The translations under genes and the position numbers were made by a program. Positions 1 to 8,295 of a DNA stretch of 64,000 nt are shown here, piece after piece. Positions within the stretch are counted from its first letter, which is position 1. Every line of letters begins with the position of its first letter. A model generated the notes under the pieces. The model was not told the origin of the DNA and ran no database searches. It worked only from the letters and a program-made list of their open reading frames with translations. This DNA is from Methanoplanus sp. FWC-SCC4 (GTDB taxonomy: Archaea > Halobacteriota > Methanomicrobia > Methanomicrobiales > Methanomicrobiaceae). The stretch is from positions 1,790,370 to 1,854,369 of the forward strand of contig NZ_CP043875.1 in assembly GCF_032878975.1 (NCBI RefSeq). The letters are read 5' to 3'.

Positions 1-575
1 AGCAAGACTGTGACCTGAACCTGCGGAAACGGCCGTAAATCCATTACCCACAGGAGCGTCACTGCACTGACCCCAACTGTCATCTCCCCACGCAAAAACA
101 GAACCATCAGAACTTAACGCAAGGCTGTGATAATATCCTGCAGAGACATTCGTAAATCCGATACCAACAGGAGCATCACTGCACTGACCGTTGCCATCAT
201 CCCCCCACGCAAAAACAGAACCATCAGAACTTAAAGCAAGGCTGTGAAAACCTCCTGCAGAAACATCCCTAAAGCCGATACCAACAGGGGCATCACTGCA
301 CTGACCGTTGCCATCATCCCCCCACGCAAAAACAGAACCATTGGAACTTAACGCAAGGCTGTGAAAAAATCCTGCAGAAACATCCGTAAAGCCGATACCA
401 ACAGGGGTATCACTGCACTGTTTCCAGTCATCATCTCCCCACGCAAAAACAGAACCATCAGAATTTAGCGCAAGGCTGTGAAAAACTCCTGCAGAAATAT
501 CCGTAAATCCGATACCAACAGGGGCATCACTGCACTGGTCCCTGCCATCATCTCCAAAGACCACAATCTCTCCTG
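1..575 (-). repeat. 117-bp tandem repeat array inside the RCC1 gene
   Basis: The word catcactgca or a one-base variant recurs at 57, 174, 291, 408 and 525, exactly 117 bases apart. This gives about five in-frame units of 39 codons inside the window. Adjacent units differ by only a few bases, which suggests recent duplication or gene conversion. The array continues past the left edge. Confidence 0.9.
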
Positions 576-672
576 ATTCTGCCGATACCGGTATTATCAG
601 AAAAATAAAGAACAGGACTAAAGATAACACTATCCTGATTGCAGTTTTACTGAAATCTGTTGATTTTCTCAT
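1..672 (-). CDS. Secreted RCC1/BLIP-II-type repeat protein (C-terminus outside window)
   Basis: The open frame starts with ATG at 672 and runs off the left edge after 224 codons without a stop. Residues 1-31 form a signal peptide: a basic start, a long hydrophobic stretch, then a cleavage site after PVSA. The rest is a tandem array of 39-residue units with the pattern CSDAPVGIGFTDVSAG, HSLALSSDGSVFAWGDD and a variable joint. This is the RCC1 / BLIP-II beta-propeller signature (GxxHSLAL and VxAWGD). A G-rich ribosome-binding site (GGGGGGT) lies about 5 bases before the ATG. The protein is probably exported and displayed at the surface. Propellers of this type bind proteins or ligands, but no specific partner can be read here. 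Units in the array are almost identical at DNA level, so the copy number may vary. Confidence 0.85.
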   Translation of the reverse strand, partial: MRKSTDFSKTAIRIVLSLVLFFIFLIIPVSAESGEIVVFGDDGRDQCSDAPVGIGFTDISAGVFHSLALNSDGSVFAWGDDDWKQCSDTPVGIGFTDVSAGFFHSLALSSNGSVFAWGDDGNGQCSDAPVGIGFRDVSAGGFHSLALSSDGSVFAWGDDGNGQCSDAPVGIGFTNVSAGYYHSLALSSDGSVFAWGDDSWGQCSDAPVGNGFTAVSAGSGHSLA

Positions 673-893
673 AAAATACCCCCCTGAAATAATCACAGTT
701 TTGACTTCCAGATATCCTGCATAATAGTAAGAGTTTGCATGGCAAAATTTTAAAAACCCGATTTTAAAGCAATCGTAAAATAAAAATCTGAAATGTAATA
801 AAACCGGAATAATCCCGAATCTCATAAATATAGAGAATTTAAGAGAAAATAACAAAAATCAAAAAAAGGGTAAATAATTATTTTCAGAATACC

Positions 894-1697
894 TTACTCA
901 AGTTTGTATTCTGCAATAAGCTCATTCCAGTACGGGTCAGCCATTAATTTGTCAAGACCTTCGTTCATTGTGTTTAAGAGCTCAGTGTCAGTCTTGCGGA
1001 TTGCAATACCGTATTCCTCATCGGTGTCGATAGTGCCGAGCTTGACTACGTCTTTGCCTTTGATAGAATCAATAAGGACAGGTGTGTCATACATTACAGC
1101 ATCTACACGGCCGTTCTCAAGTTCAGTTACTGCAAGCGGGAAGTTCTCGTAGAGTTTTAAATTGTCCTCGGGAAGTTTGCCTGTCTCAACAAGGTTTCTT
1201 GAGATCCAGTCGTGTGCAGTACATCCTCTCTGTACACCGAATACAACCTTTCCTTCAGTTACATCGTCCATTGTGACTGAGGAGCCATTCTTAACAGCTA
1301 CTGCCTGGTTTACAACCCAGTAAGGCTTTGAGAAGTTGACTTTGTCAAGGCGCTCGGGTGTGATTGTCATTCCGGAGTAAACCATGTCAATCTTTCCTGC
1401 CTCAAGTGCAGGGATAATACCGTCCCATGCCATCGGCTGGATTTTAACATTGAATCCCATCTCGTTTGCGATCCACTTCACTGACTCAACATCAAAGCCC
1501 TGTGCATTTCCGTCCTTGTCAATAAATGAATAAGGCGGATATTCCCCGTCAATACCAACAATGTATGTGACTTTTTCTTCCTTCACATCAGTGCCGTTGT
1601 CTTTTACAGCAGGCTGATCAGTACCTGTACAGCCTGCAAAAGCGACTGCCATTACAGCCATAACCAAAAGAACTGCAGCCAGAATTTTACTGTCCAT
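894..1697 (-). CDS. ABC transporter substrate-binding lipoprotein, amino acid (family 3) type
   Basis: This 267-residue protein is the extracytoplasmic binding component of a polar amino acid ABC importer. It starts with a lipoprotein signal peptide ending in the lipobox AFAGC (Cys23), so it should be anchored by a lipidated cysteine. Residues 45-265 match the SBP_bac_3 fold: a GEYPPYSF-type beginning, the FDVESVKWIANEMG and AWDGIIPALEAGKIDM blocks, and a late DAVMYDTPV block. The frame extends upstream to 1754, but the ATG at 1697 is preferred because the TATA box near 1717-1728 lies about 26 bases upstream and predicts a leaderless message. No permease or ATPase gene adjoins it, so its partners must lie elsewhere. 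The exact ligand is not readable. Confidence 0.9.
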   Translation of the reverse strand: MDSKILAAVLLVMAVMAVAFAGCTGTDQPAVKDNGTDVKEEKVTYIVGIDGEYPPYSFIDKDGNAQGFDVESVKWIANEMGFNVKIQPMAWDGIIPALEAGKIDMVYSGMTITPERLDKVNFSKPYWVVNQAVAVKNGSSVTMDDVTEGKVVFGVQRGCTAHDWISRNLVETGKLPEDNLKLYENFPLAVTELENGRVDAVMYDTPVLIDSIKGKDVVKLGTIDTDEEYGIAIRKTDTELLNTMNEGLDKLMADPYWNELIAEYKLE

Positions 1698-1716
1698 ATT
1701 GAGAATTTTGTGTTTA

Positions 1717-1728
1717 GTTAATATATAG
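1717..1728 (-). promoter_or_regulatory. TATA box of the amino-acid-binding lipoprotein gene
   Basis: On the minus strand the sequence reads CTATATATTAAC, centred about 26 bases before the ATG at 1697. That is the usual archaeal TATA-to-start distance, so transcription should begin at or next to the start codon. Confidence 0.6.
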
Positions 1729-1852
1729 AACTTCTGAAAATAAACCGCAATCATATTTTTTTAAAAATACAGGGATATCTGTCACAATCCTGAAAATTTA
1801 AAAAATCACGGCTTTAATTTACGCCGCATAAGATCAATCAAAATATTCATGA

Positions 1853-1866
1853 TATGCTATAGCATA
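1853..1866. promoter_or_regulatory. 14-bp perfect palindrome before the aryl-CoA ligase operon
   Basis: TATGCTATAGCATA is its own reverse complement and ends 15 bases before the ATG at 1882. An AT-rich element (AAAATATTCA, about 1840-1849) lies just upstream and could be the TATA box, which would put the palindrome around the transcription start. This is a typical place for an archaeal repressor operator. No regulator can be assigned. Confidence 0.45.
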
Positions 1867-1881
1867 ACATAGTAAGAGCAC

Positions 1882-3174
1882 ATGTTCTGGAACAAAGAGA
1901 TAGAAACACTAAAGGGAAAATCACTTGACGAGCTTCAGGGAAAACGTCTCCGCTGGACAGTAAAACAGGCGGAAAATGTACCTTTTTTTAAGAAAGCGCT
2001 AAAAGAAGCAGGTGTTTATGCAGACGATATCAAAACAAGGGAAGATATAACCAAAATACCATTCACAAAAAAAACAGATCTTCAGGCAGGTTATCCCTTC
2101 GGGTTTTTTGCAGTCCCGAAAAAAGAAATAGTAAGAATACACACAACATCCGGAACAACCGGTAAACCAACAGTAGTCGGATATACGAGAAACGACCTTG
2201 AAAACTGGTCGGAATTAATCGCCCGAAATATGACGATGATAGGACTTGACGAGAATGACACCTTCCAGAACGCTGTCAACTACGGTCTTTTCACAGGCGG
2301 ACTCGGATTCCATTACGGCGCGGAAAAAATAGGGATGACGGTCATACCAAGCGGAACAGGCAACACAAAACGCCAGATCGAAATGATAGACGATTTCGGC
2401 GTTACCGCAATGCACTGCACCCCGAGCTACGCAATGCACCTTGCAGAAGTTGCAGAGAGCATGGGAACAACTCTTGACACACTCAAAACAGGTATTTTCG
2501 GAGCAGAACCCTGGTCTGAAAATATGAGACACTCACTTGAAAACAAGCTGGGAGTAAAAGCCTATGACTCATACGGCATGAGCGAGATGTACGGCCCCGG
2601 CGCTGCTTTTGAATGCCAGGAAAGAGACGGACTACACTTCTGGCATGACTCCTATCTTATTGAAATTATCGACCCTGAAACAGGAGAACAGCTCGCACCC
2701 GGAGAAAAGGGTGAGCTTGTCGTAACTCCGCTTGTAAAAGAGGCAATACCGCTTTTAAGATACCGCACCGGCGACATTACAATGATACTTGAAGACGATT
2801 GCCCGTGCGGAAGAGGCCCACGTATTGCAAGGCTAACCGGCAGAAGCGACGATATGCTTGTCATACGCGGAATAAACGTATTCCCTTCACAGATAGAGCA
2901 TGTCCTCCATTCTATCCCCGAAGTGGGAGAACAGTTCATGGTATATGTTGACAGGGTAAACTACCTTGACGAGATGACAATCGAGGTTGAAGTCAAAAAC
3001 GAGTTCTTCAGGGGAGAAATTTCAGACCTTGAAAAAATCCAGAAAAAAATTATTCACTCCCTAAAAGAGATACTCAACCTCAGGACAAAAGTAATACCTG
3101 TCGAACCTGAATCACTTCCAAGATTTGAAGGAAAGGCAAAAAGAGTAATTGACAGAAGAGGAGATGACTTTTGA
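1882..3174 (+). CDS. paaK: Phenylacetate-CoA ligase family protein (first paralogue)
   Basis: This is a 430-residue adenylate-forming ligase of the PaaK family, which activates aryl-acetic acids (phenylacetate, indoleacetate and similar) to CoA thioesters with ATP. Visible motifs are the ATP loop TTSGTTGKPT (88-97), YGMSE (231-235), YRTGD (294-298), a CPCG metal-type cluster (307-310), and the C-terminal hinge block GRSDDMLVIRGINVFPSQ (320-337). The length is normal for the family. It is the first gene of a tight operon: its stop overlaps the next ligase by 4 bases, and an ACT-domain protein follows. In methanogens such genes often sit with indolepyruvate oxidoreductases and serve assimilation of aryl acids into aromatic amino acids, but no oxidoreductase is in this window. 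The substrate is therefore inferred. Confidence 0.92.
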   Translation: MFWNKEIETLKGKSLDELQGKRLRWTVKQAENVPFFKKALKEAGVYADDIKTREDITKIPFTKKTDLQAGYPFGFFAVPKKEIVRIHTTSGTTGKPTVVGYTRNDLENWSELIARNMTMIGLDENDTFQNAVNYGLFTGGLGFHYGAEKIGMTVIPSGTGNTKRQIEMIDDFGVTAMHCTPSYAMHLAEVAESMGTTLDTLKTGIFGAEPWSENMRHSLENKLGVKAYDSYGMSEMYGPGAAFECQERDGLHFWHDSYLIEIIDPETGEQLAPGEKGELVVTPLVKEAIPLLRYRTGDITMILEDDCPCGRGPRIARLTGRSDDMLVIRGINVFPSQIEHVLHSIPEVGEQFMVYVDRVNYLDEMTIEVEVKNEFFRGEISDLEKIQKKIIHSLKEILNLRTKVIPVEPESLPRFEGKAKRVIDRRGDDF

Positions 3175-4475
3175 GATCGTGGGACCCCAGAACTGAGGAG
3201 ATGCCGGTAGAAGAAATAAAAAAGATCCAGTACAAGAATCTGAAAACACTTGTATACAGGCTTTACAGTTTTTCCGAATTCTACCACAACAGGATGAAAG
3301 AGCAGAATGTCCACCCCGATGACATAAATTCACTCGAAGACATCACAAAGCTCCCGTTTATGTACAAAAGGGATCTTCGCGACAATTACCCTAACAAAAT
3401 ATTCACCGCATCAACAGAGGAGCTTGTCAGATATCATGTGTCATCAGGCACCACCGGTAAACCAACCGTTGTCGGATACACACAAAAAGATCTTGATCTC
3501 TGGACACAGTCACTTGCCCGCTCACTTACCGCCTGCGGTATAGGAAGGGGGGATGTGATGCAGGTTTCCTACGGATATGGTCTTTTCACAGGCGGTCTCG
3601 GACTTCATTACGGTGCTGAAAAAACAGGCGCAACAGTTGTCCCGACAAGTGTCGGAAACACAGAGCGTCAGATTGAGCTGATGCAGGATCTAAAGGTAAC
3701 TGCAATCGCCTGCACGCCGTCATACCTCAACCATATAATAGAAGTCGCAGAAAAGATGGGTATTTCAGTCAAAAACGACACTCTGCTCAAAACAGCAGTC
3801 CTTGGTGCCGAACCCTGGTCTGAACAGATGAGGGAATACATCCAGAAAGAGACAGGTATCAAAGCCTACAACATCTACGGAACATCTGAATTGTCTGGCC
3901 CGATGTTTACCGAATGTTCCGAACAGAACGGAATACACGTATGGGGAGACATTGCCTACACAGAGGTCATTGATCCAGAGACCGGAGAACAGCTGCCTGC
4001 CGGCGAAAAAGGGGAACTTGTAATGACAATTCTTCAAAAAGAGGCATTCCCGATGATACGCTACCGCATTGGTGATATAACCTCAATGGATGACTCGGTT
4101 TGTCCGTGCGGCAGAACACACCCGAGAATCGAAAGGATTAGCGGACGTGTCGATGACATGCTTATCATACGCGGAATCAATGTATTCCCCTCACAGGTCG
4201 AGCATGCCCTGATGAGCATTCCGGAAGTATCCGGCCACAACTTCATGATCATTGTTGACAGGAAAGGAACTCTTGACAACATGACAGTTCAGGTCGAGAT
4301 GAAACCAGAATCCTTCTCGGACAAGATCAATGACTTAATGAACATAAACAGGAAAGTATCACATACCCTCAAAAATTCACTGAATGTCAGTGTGGCAGTT
4401 GAGATAGCTGCCCCGAACTCACTCCCAAGGTTTGAGGGAAAGGCTAAAAGAGTAATTGACAGGAGGAATGTATAA
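3171..4475 (+). CDS. paaK: Phenylacetate-CoA ligase family protein (second paralogue)
   Basis: This 434-residue protein is a close paralogue of the preceding gene. It has the same ATP loop (SSGTTGKPTVVGYT), the FGAEP-like turn (LGAEPWSEQM), YGTSE, the CPCG cluster, and the same C-terminal block. Translation most likely begins at TTG 3171, which overlaps the upstream stop (TTGA) and follows a GAGGAG ribosome-binding site about 8 bases away. Beginning there keeps the family's N-terminal tryptophan segment; the next ATG at 3201 would remove it. Two adjacent ligases suggest different acyl specificities or a heteromer. The sequence does not decide between these. Confidence 0.9.
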   Translation: MRSWDPRTEEMPVEEIKKIQYKNLKTLVYRLYSFSEFYHNRMKEQNVHPDDINSLEDITKLPFMYKRDLRDNYPNKIFTASTEELVRYHVSSGTTGKPTVVGYTQKDLDLWTQSLARSLTACGIGRGDVMQVSYGYGLFTGGLGLHYGAEKTGATVVPTSVGNTERQIELMQDLKVTAIACTPSYLNHIIEVAEKMGISVKNDTLLKTAVLGAEPWSEQMREYIQKETGIKAYNIYGTSELSGPMFTECSEQNGIHVWGDIAYTEVIDPETGEQLPAGEKGELVMTILQKEAFPMIRYRIGDITSMDDSVCPCGRTHPRIERISGRVDDMLIIRGINVFPSQVEHALMSIPEVSGHNFMIIVDRKGTLDNMTVQVEMKPESFSDKINDLMNINRKVSHTLKNSLNVSVAVEIAAPNSLPRFEGKAKRVIDRRNV

Positions 4476-4476
4476 A

Positions 4477-4911
4477 ATGGACACTGAAGATTACATAATA
4501 AAACAGATTTCGGTTTTTTCAGAGAACAAACCCGGACGCCTTGCCTCGATTGCAAAGGCACTTGAAGAAGAGAAGATCAACATCTTTGCATTCTCCATTG
4601 CCGAAGCAAAGGGCTTTGGCGTTGTGAGGGTTCTTGTCGACAGACCTGAACCGGCACTGAAAAAACTCGCCGATATCGGCTTTATGGTTTCTTTCACAGA
4701 CGTTATCGCAGTCAACATGAAAGACGAGCCGGGCGGCCTTTACGAGACCGCAAGGATCTTAGGCGGGGCAGGCATAAACATCGAGTATGCCTACGCATAT
4801 TCAGGAAAAGATGCCGCCGTCCTGATTCTCCGTGTTGATCAGGTAAAAGAGGCCATAAAAGGCATCAGGGAAAACGGCGGAGAACTACTGAAAGCAGAGA
4901 TGTTTAAATAA
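4477..4911 (+). CDS. Tandem ACT-domain protein
   Basis: This 144-residue protein consists of two ACT domains, roughly residues 6-70 and 72-140. Both show the ACT signature: KPGRLASIAKALEEEKINI in the first and EPGGLYETARILGGAGINIE in the second. ACT domains bind amino acids. As the third gene of the aryl-CoA ligase operon it probably senses an aromatic amino acid or related product. An AGGAGG ribosome-binding site at 4461-4466 lies 10 bases before the ATG at 4477. An in-frame ATG at 4468 is too close to that site to be used. It has no catalytic or DNA-binding domain, so it must act through a partner. Confidence 0.88.
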   Translation: MDTEDYIIKQISVFSENKPGRLASIAKALEEEKINIFAFSIAEAKGFGVVRVLVDRPEPALKKLADIGFMVSFTDVIAVNMKDEPGGLYETARILGGAGINIEYAYAYSGKDAAVLILRVDQVKEAIKGIRENGGELLKAEMFK

Positions 4912-4976
4912 ACCAAATCTCTGCTGTCTTTTAAATACCAACTTATTTTACCATTGCAGGTCAAATAATAATGACC

Positions 4977-5048
4977 GGACCCATAGGGTAGAGGATATCC
5001 TTTTGGGCTTCGAACCCAAAGACGCGGGTTCAATTCCCGCTGGGTCCG
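4977..5048 (+). tRNA. tRNA-Arg(TCG)
   Basis: The acceptor strands GGACCCA (4977-4983) and TGGGTCC (5041-5047) pair fully. The anticodon stem TTGGG/CCCAA holds the loop CTTCGAA with anticodon TCG, and the T stem GCGGG/CCCGC holds TTCAATT. The discriminator base is G and no CCA is encoded. Confidence 0.95.
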
Positions 5049-5050
5049 CT

Positions 5051-5074
5051 AAAAAAAAGATTTTTTTGTTTTTA
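5051..5074. terminator. Bidirectional A/T-tract terminator between tRNA-Arg and the VWA gene
   Basis: An A8 run followed by T7 and T5 runs fills the 29 bases between the converging 3' ends. Each strand therefore carries a T-tract, which is what archaeal RNA polymerase needs for intrinsic termination. Confidence 0.6.
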
Positions 5075-5077
5075 TCT

Positions 5078-8000
5078 TCATTCTATCTTTATGTAAGATG
5101 CCGAGTGCTCTCCGATAAGCAGCTGCTCTTCTGTTTCGACTATTGAATCAGGTGTATCCGGGGCACTTGCATGTACCCTGATATAATAGCTTCCCGGGGG
5201 AAGACCTGATATACTGAGTCCTGCCGTCTCTGTTTTGTCCAGAGGGCCTGTAAGAGAGGGCATTGACTTGAAAGGTATCCATACGTTGTCACCGATCTTC
5301 ATGTAATACAGGTTCTGAGTAACCGGATATTCACCCGAATATTTGAGAGACCATTCAAGATTCAGGGTATCCACAATCTCTCCGGTGTTTGTTGCATGAA
5401 GACCGGACACCTCAAGGCCTGTGAATTCGATTCCTGTCATGTTCAGATCGGGAACGGCTGTGACATATGTTTTTGGCAGGGTCAGTACATCTGTTCCGTT
5501 GTTAAACGAGATTGTGGAACCGGGCCCGAATATGTTTATGTTTCCGGGTTTAAGCGCTTTCAACCTGAAATTTGTCTCCCACACCTGATTGAGCTTTATC
5601 GTTCCCACATCAAAGTTAAGTGAGAGATCATCAGTCCAGTCGCTGGTGTCATCAACAGTATTTCTCGGAATCACAATGCCTGTTTTGTCCCAGCTCTCGA
5701 TTGTTGTCGAAACATTGTCAAGATAGACATATTCCAAAACCGGATCAAGAGGATTGTTTGGGATTGAAACATTGTTGAGCTCAACATTGTCAAACTGAAG
5801 ATCCATTATTGTGTCAACACCGGCCTCTGTCTTCAGGTCGCCTGCAATATCACTGTAAATACCGGCAAGATCGTCTCCTGTCGGAGCGTAATAATAGGTT
5901 CCCCCGGTTCTCTCTGCAAGCTGTTCCAGAACGTATCTGCCGCCTGATGAAATACTGTCTCCAAAGGCGATCGAGTATATCTTAACATTATTTGAATTTG
6001 CATACTCGCTCATATCCTGCTGATCATAAGGCAAATCAGTAAACTTATAGTATGCCTTCGTAAGAGTGGAATAATCGTCAGGATGATACCATGTGTATCC
6101 GCTTCCCCTTGCAAGCGGGTCTCCGTACCAGTTATAGTCACCATCTGAAAGCAGGACTACTGCACGTACGGCATCAGAACGTGCATTCTCCGCTATCTCT
6201 TTTATTGAAAGATAAAGTCCGCCCCTCATAGGTGTTCCGCTCATTGGAACAATCCTGTCTACTTCATTTTCAACCATTGAATGATCAGTTGTCAGGGGAA
6301 GATCGAGTGTTGCATAATTGGCATACCACTTGCCGTTTCCAATATAATGACTGCTGATATATGAGGAATCATCCCAGGATGTTGAATCATATCCTGACCA
6401 GTATTTGTATCCGTATGCATAGATATCCGCAACACCCCTAACCCCAAATGATGTAATCCCCACCTGATCACGGCCTTCTGCCATCTCTGAGTTGAAAATC
6501 TTCAGAGCATCAATGAGTGAAACCATCCTGTCAGGGTTGTCTTTTAACATACTTCCTGAACGGTCCGCAGACAAAATCACATCAATAGGATCGGGTTGAA
6601 GAGCCCATCCGTCACCGATTAACCGGACTGTGACATCAACATCGCCACCGAGTTCTACTGTTTCAGGACTGACCGATGTCTCAACTGTGATGTAAGGATA
6701 GTTTTTCCAGCCAAGCTCAATTGTTCTTGTGCTCGTACTCCATTCAGCCCGAACACTGCATGATGCTGATGCGAGTTTTTCATAATTTGGATCATTCCAG
6801 TCTGTTATGAACGCACCCGGAATGAAGTTTACAATCGCCTGTCCGTCTTCATCTGTTACTGCAAAGTCTGTTTCAAGTGAGGGAGGGATCACCTGTGATG
6901 CCGGATATGTCCCGTGAATTATTGAAAAATTCACCATCTCATTCTTTACAGGGTTTCCTTTCTCATCAATAACTTTGGCACGGATTTTTGATTTGAATAG
7001 AGGTGCAACATCACTTGCCGGCATCATCTCGGGATTGGCAGTCAAAAGCATATCAACAGGTTCTGTGCTGTCAAATACAAGGTCTGTTGATACTGTCAAA
7101 GAAGGTGTGTCAACAGAATAGGCGGTAAGTGTAACAAGCCCTTTCTGGGAACGCGGACCATAGGTGATCATTACCTGCCCTGCTGAGTTTGAGGTTCTTT
7201 CAAACGGAAGATCAGTCGGATCTGATGAACTTATGTGAATAGTCCTGTTTCCTGCCGGATTTCCATATGTATCCTCCAGAATATAGGTTATGTAAAATTT
7301 TGTCTCTCCGTCTGCAGGTATAAAAGGCGGATCACCGGCATGGGGATTGACTCCGACAACTATCCTTTCCGGAACAGCATTTGCAAGGCCTATGACTGTT
7401 CTGTATTCTATTTCAATATCATTTGGGGGAACAATTGTCAGTACGTTGTTTCCCGCCGTTGCCGACACCTTGAAGTTTAATTCCGCATCTCCGTCATTGT
7501 TTACAAAGACCTGGACATCGTTTAGGTTATATCCGGTACCGTCCCAGAATCCGGAATCTTCCGGACTGCTGTACAGATAAACAGACTCAGGGATTCCGCC
7601 CAGAGCGTCCTCTTTTTTGCTGTCGATCAGGTTTCCGTATCTGTCTTCGAGTCTTATAATTACAGGAGTTACCTGATCTATGGTGACTTCATACTTGTAA
7701 CTGACTGATTTGAGTATATCAGGTGCTGCATGGTCTATCTTCTGCGTTACGGTTTTAGTCAGTGTTTTATCAACACCGTCCTCATTGTATCGCACAGTTG
7801 CTTCTATTGTTGCAGTACCGCTTTTTGTTGATGCAAATGTGGTCGTATAAGGCACAGATGAATCAGTGGCAGTCCCTGTATCTCCATAGACAAGAGGCTC
7901 TGTACAACTGAAATCAACGCCTGAAACAGTAACAGATGCATTTGAAACAACTGCCGTAATTGTTGCAGGGCTTCCTCCTGCAGTAATCCATTCACTGCCG

Positions 8001-8104
8001 GTTTCAAGATTTACCTCACTGTCTTCGAGGGCATATGCATGTCCGGCGAGAATTGCCGGAACGATCAATAATGCAATTAGCATCCGTAATATAACTGGTT
8101 TCAT
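5078..8104 (-). CDS. Large secreted surface protein with Ig-like repeats and a VWA domain
   Basis: This protein has 1008 residues. It starts with a signal peptide ending near AGHAYA, followed by several Ig-like/Big_1 (invasin-type) modules over about residues 30-490. Typical pieces are DRYGNLIDSKK, DTYGNPAGNRTI and DEKGNPVKNEMVNFSI. A von Willebrand factor A domain spans about 505-755, with the metal-site motif DRSGSM and a VVLLSDGD strand. C-terminal beta-rich domains of CARDB type follow. No C-terminal membrane anchor or PGF sorting signal is visible. ATG 8104 is chosen because AGGTGA lies 8 bases upstream; an in-frame GTG at 8116 overlaps that site. VWA surface proteins usually mediate metal-dependent adhesion. 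The neighbours are also surface proteins. Confidence 0.85.
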   Translation of the reverse strand: MKPVILRMLIALLIVPAILAGHAYALEDSEVNLETGSEWITAGGSPATITAVVSNASVTVSGVDFSCTEPLVYGDTGTATDSSVPYTTTFASTKSGTATIEATVRYNEDGVDKTLTKTVTQKIDHAAPDILKSVSYKYEVTIDQVTPVIIRLEDRYGNLIDSKKEDALGGIPESVYLYSSPEDSGFWDGTGYNLNDVQVFVNNDGDAELNFKVSATAGNNVLTIVPPNDIEIEYRTVIGLANAVPERIVVGVNPHAGDPPFIPADGETKFYITYILEDTYGNPAGNRTIHISSSDPTDLPFERTSNSAGQVMITYGPRSQKGLVTLTAYSVDTPSLTVSTDLVFDSTEPVDMLLTANPEMMPASDVAPLFKSKIRAKVIDEKGNPVKNEMVNFSIIHGTYPASQVIPPSLETDFAVTDEDGQAIVNFIPGAFITDWNDPNYEKLASASCSVRAEWSTSTRTIELGWKNYPYITVETSVSPETVELGGDVDVTVRLIGDGWALQPDPIDVILSADRSGSMLKDNPDRMVSLIDALKIFNSEMAEGRDQVGITSFGVRGVADIYAYGYKYWSGYDSTSWDDSSYISSHYIGNGKWYANYATLDLPLTTDHSMVENEVDRIVPMSGTPMRGGLYLSIKEIAENARSDAVRAVVLLSDGDYNWYGDPLARGSGYTWYHPDDYSTLTKAYYKFTDLPYDQQDMSEYANSNNVKIYSIAFGDSISSGGRYVLEQLAERTGGTYYYAPTGDDLAGIYSDIAGDLKTEAGVDTIMDLQFDNVELNNVSIPNNPLDPVLEYVYLDNVSTTIESWDKTGIVIPRNTVDDTSDWTDDLSLNFDVGTIKLNQVWETNFRLKALKPGNINIFGPGSTISFNNGTDVLTLPKTYVTAVPDLNMTGIEFTGLEVSGLHATNTGEIVDTLNLEWSLKYSGEYPVTQNLYYMKIGDNVWIPFKSMPSLTGPLDKTETAGLSISGLPPGSYYIRVHASAPDTPDSIVETEEQLLIGEHSASYIKIE

Positions 8105-8176
8105 CGCCGGAATCACCTGAAATTAAAAAGCATAATTCGAAAAATCCTATCCTAAAGTCCAGTGTTTGAAAATCAG

Positions 8177-8190
8177 ACTATATATATATT
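8177..8190 (-). promoter_or_regulatory. TATA box of the VWA surface protein gene
   Basis: AATATATATATAGT on the minus strand predicts a transcription start near 8158 and a leader of about 54 bases containing the AGGTGA ribosome-binding site. Confidence 0.55.
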
Positions 8191-8295
8191 CAGAATCAGA
8201 ATTTTGTTTGATAAAATATTCAAAAAATGTGGTTTTTATGAAATAATATTTTTATCAGGAATTATAATGAATCCCTATCTTTTCCGGACAGATAT

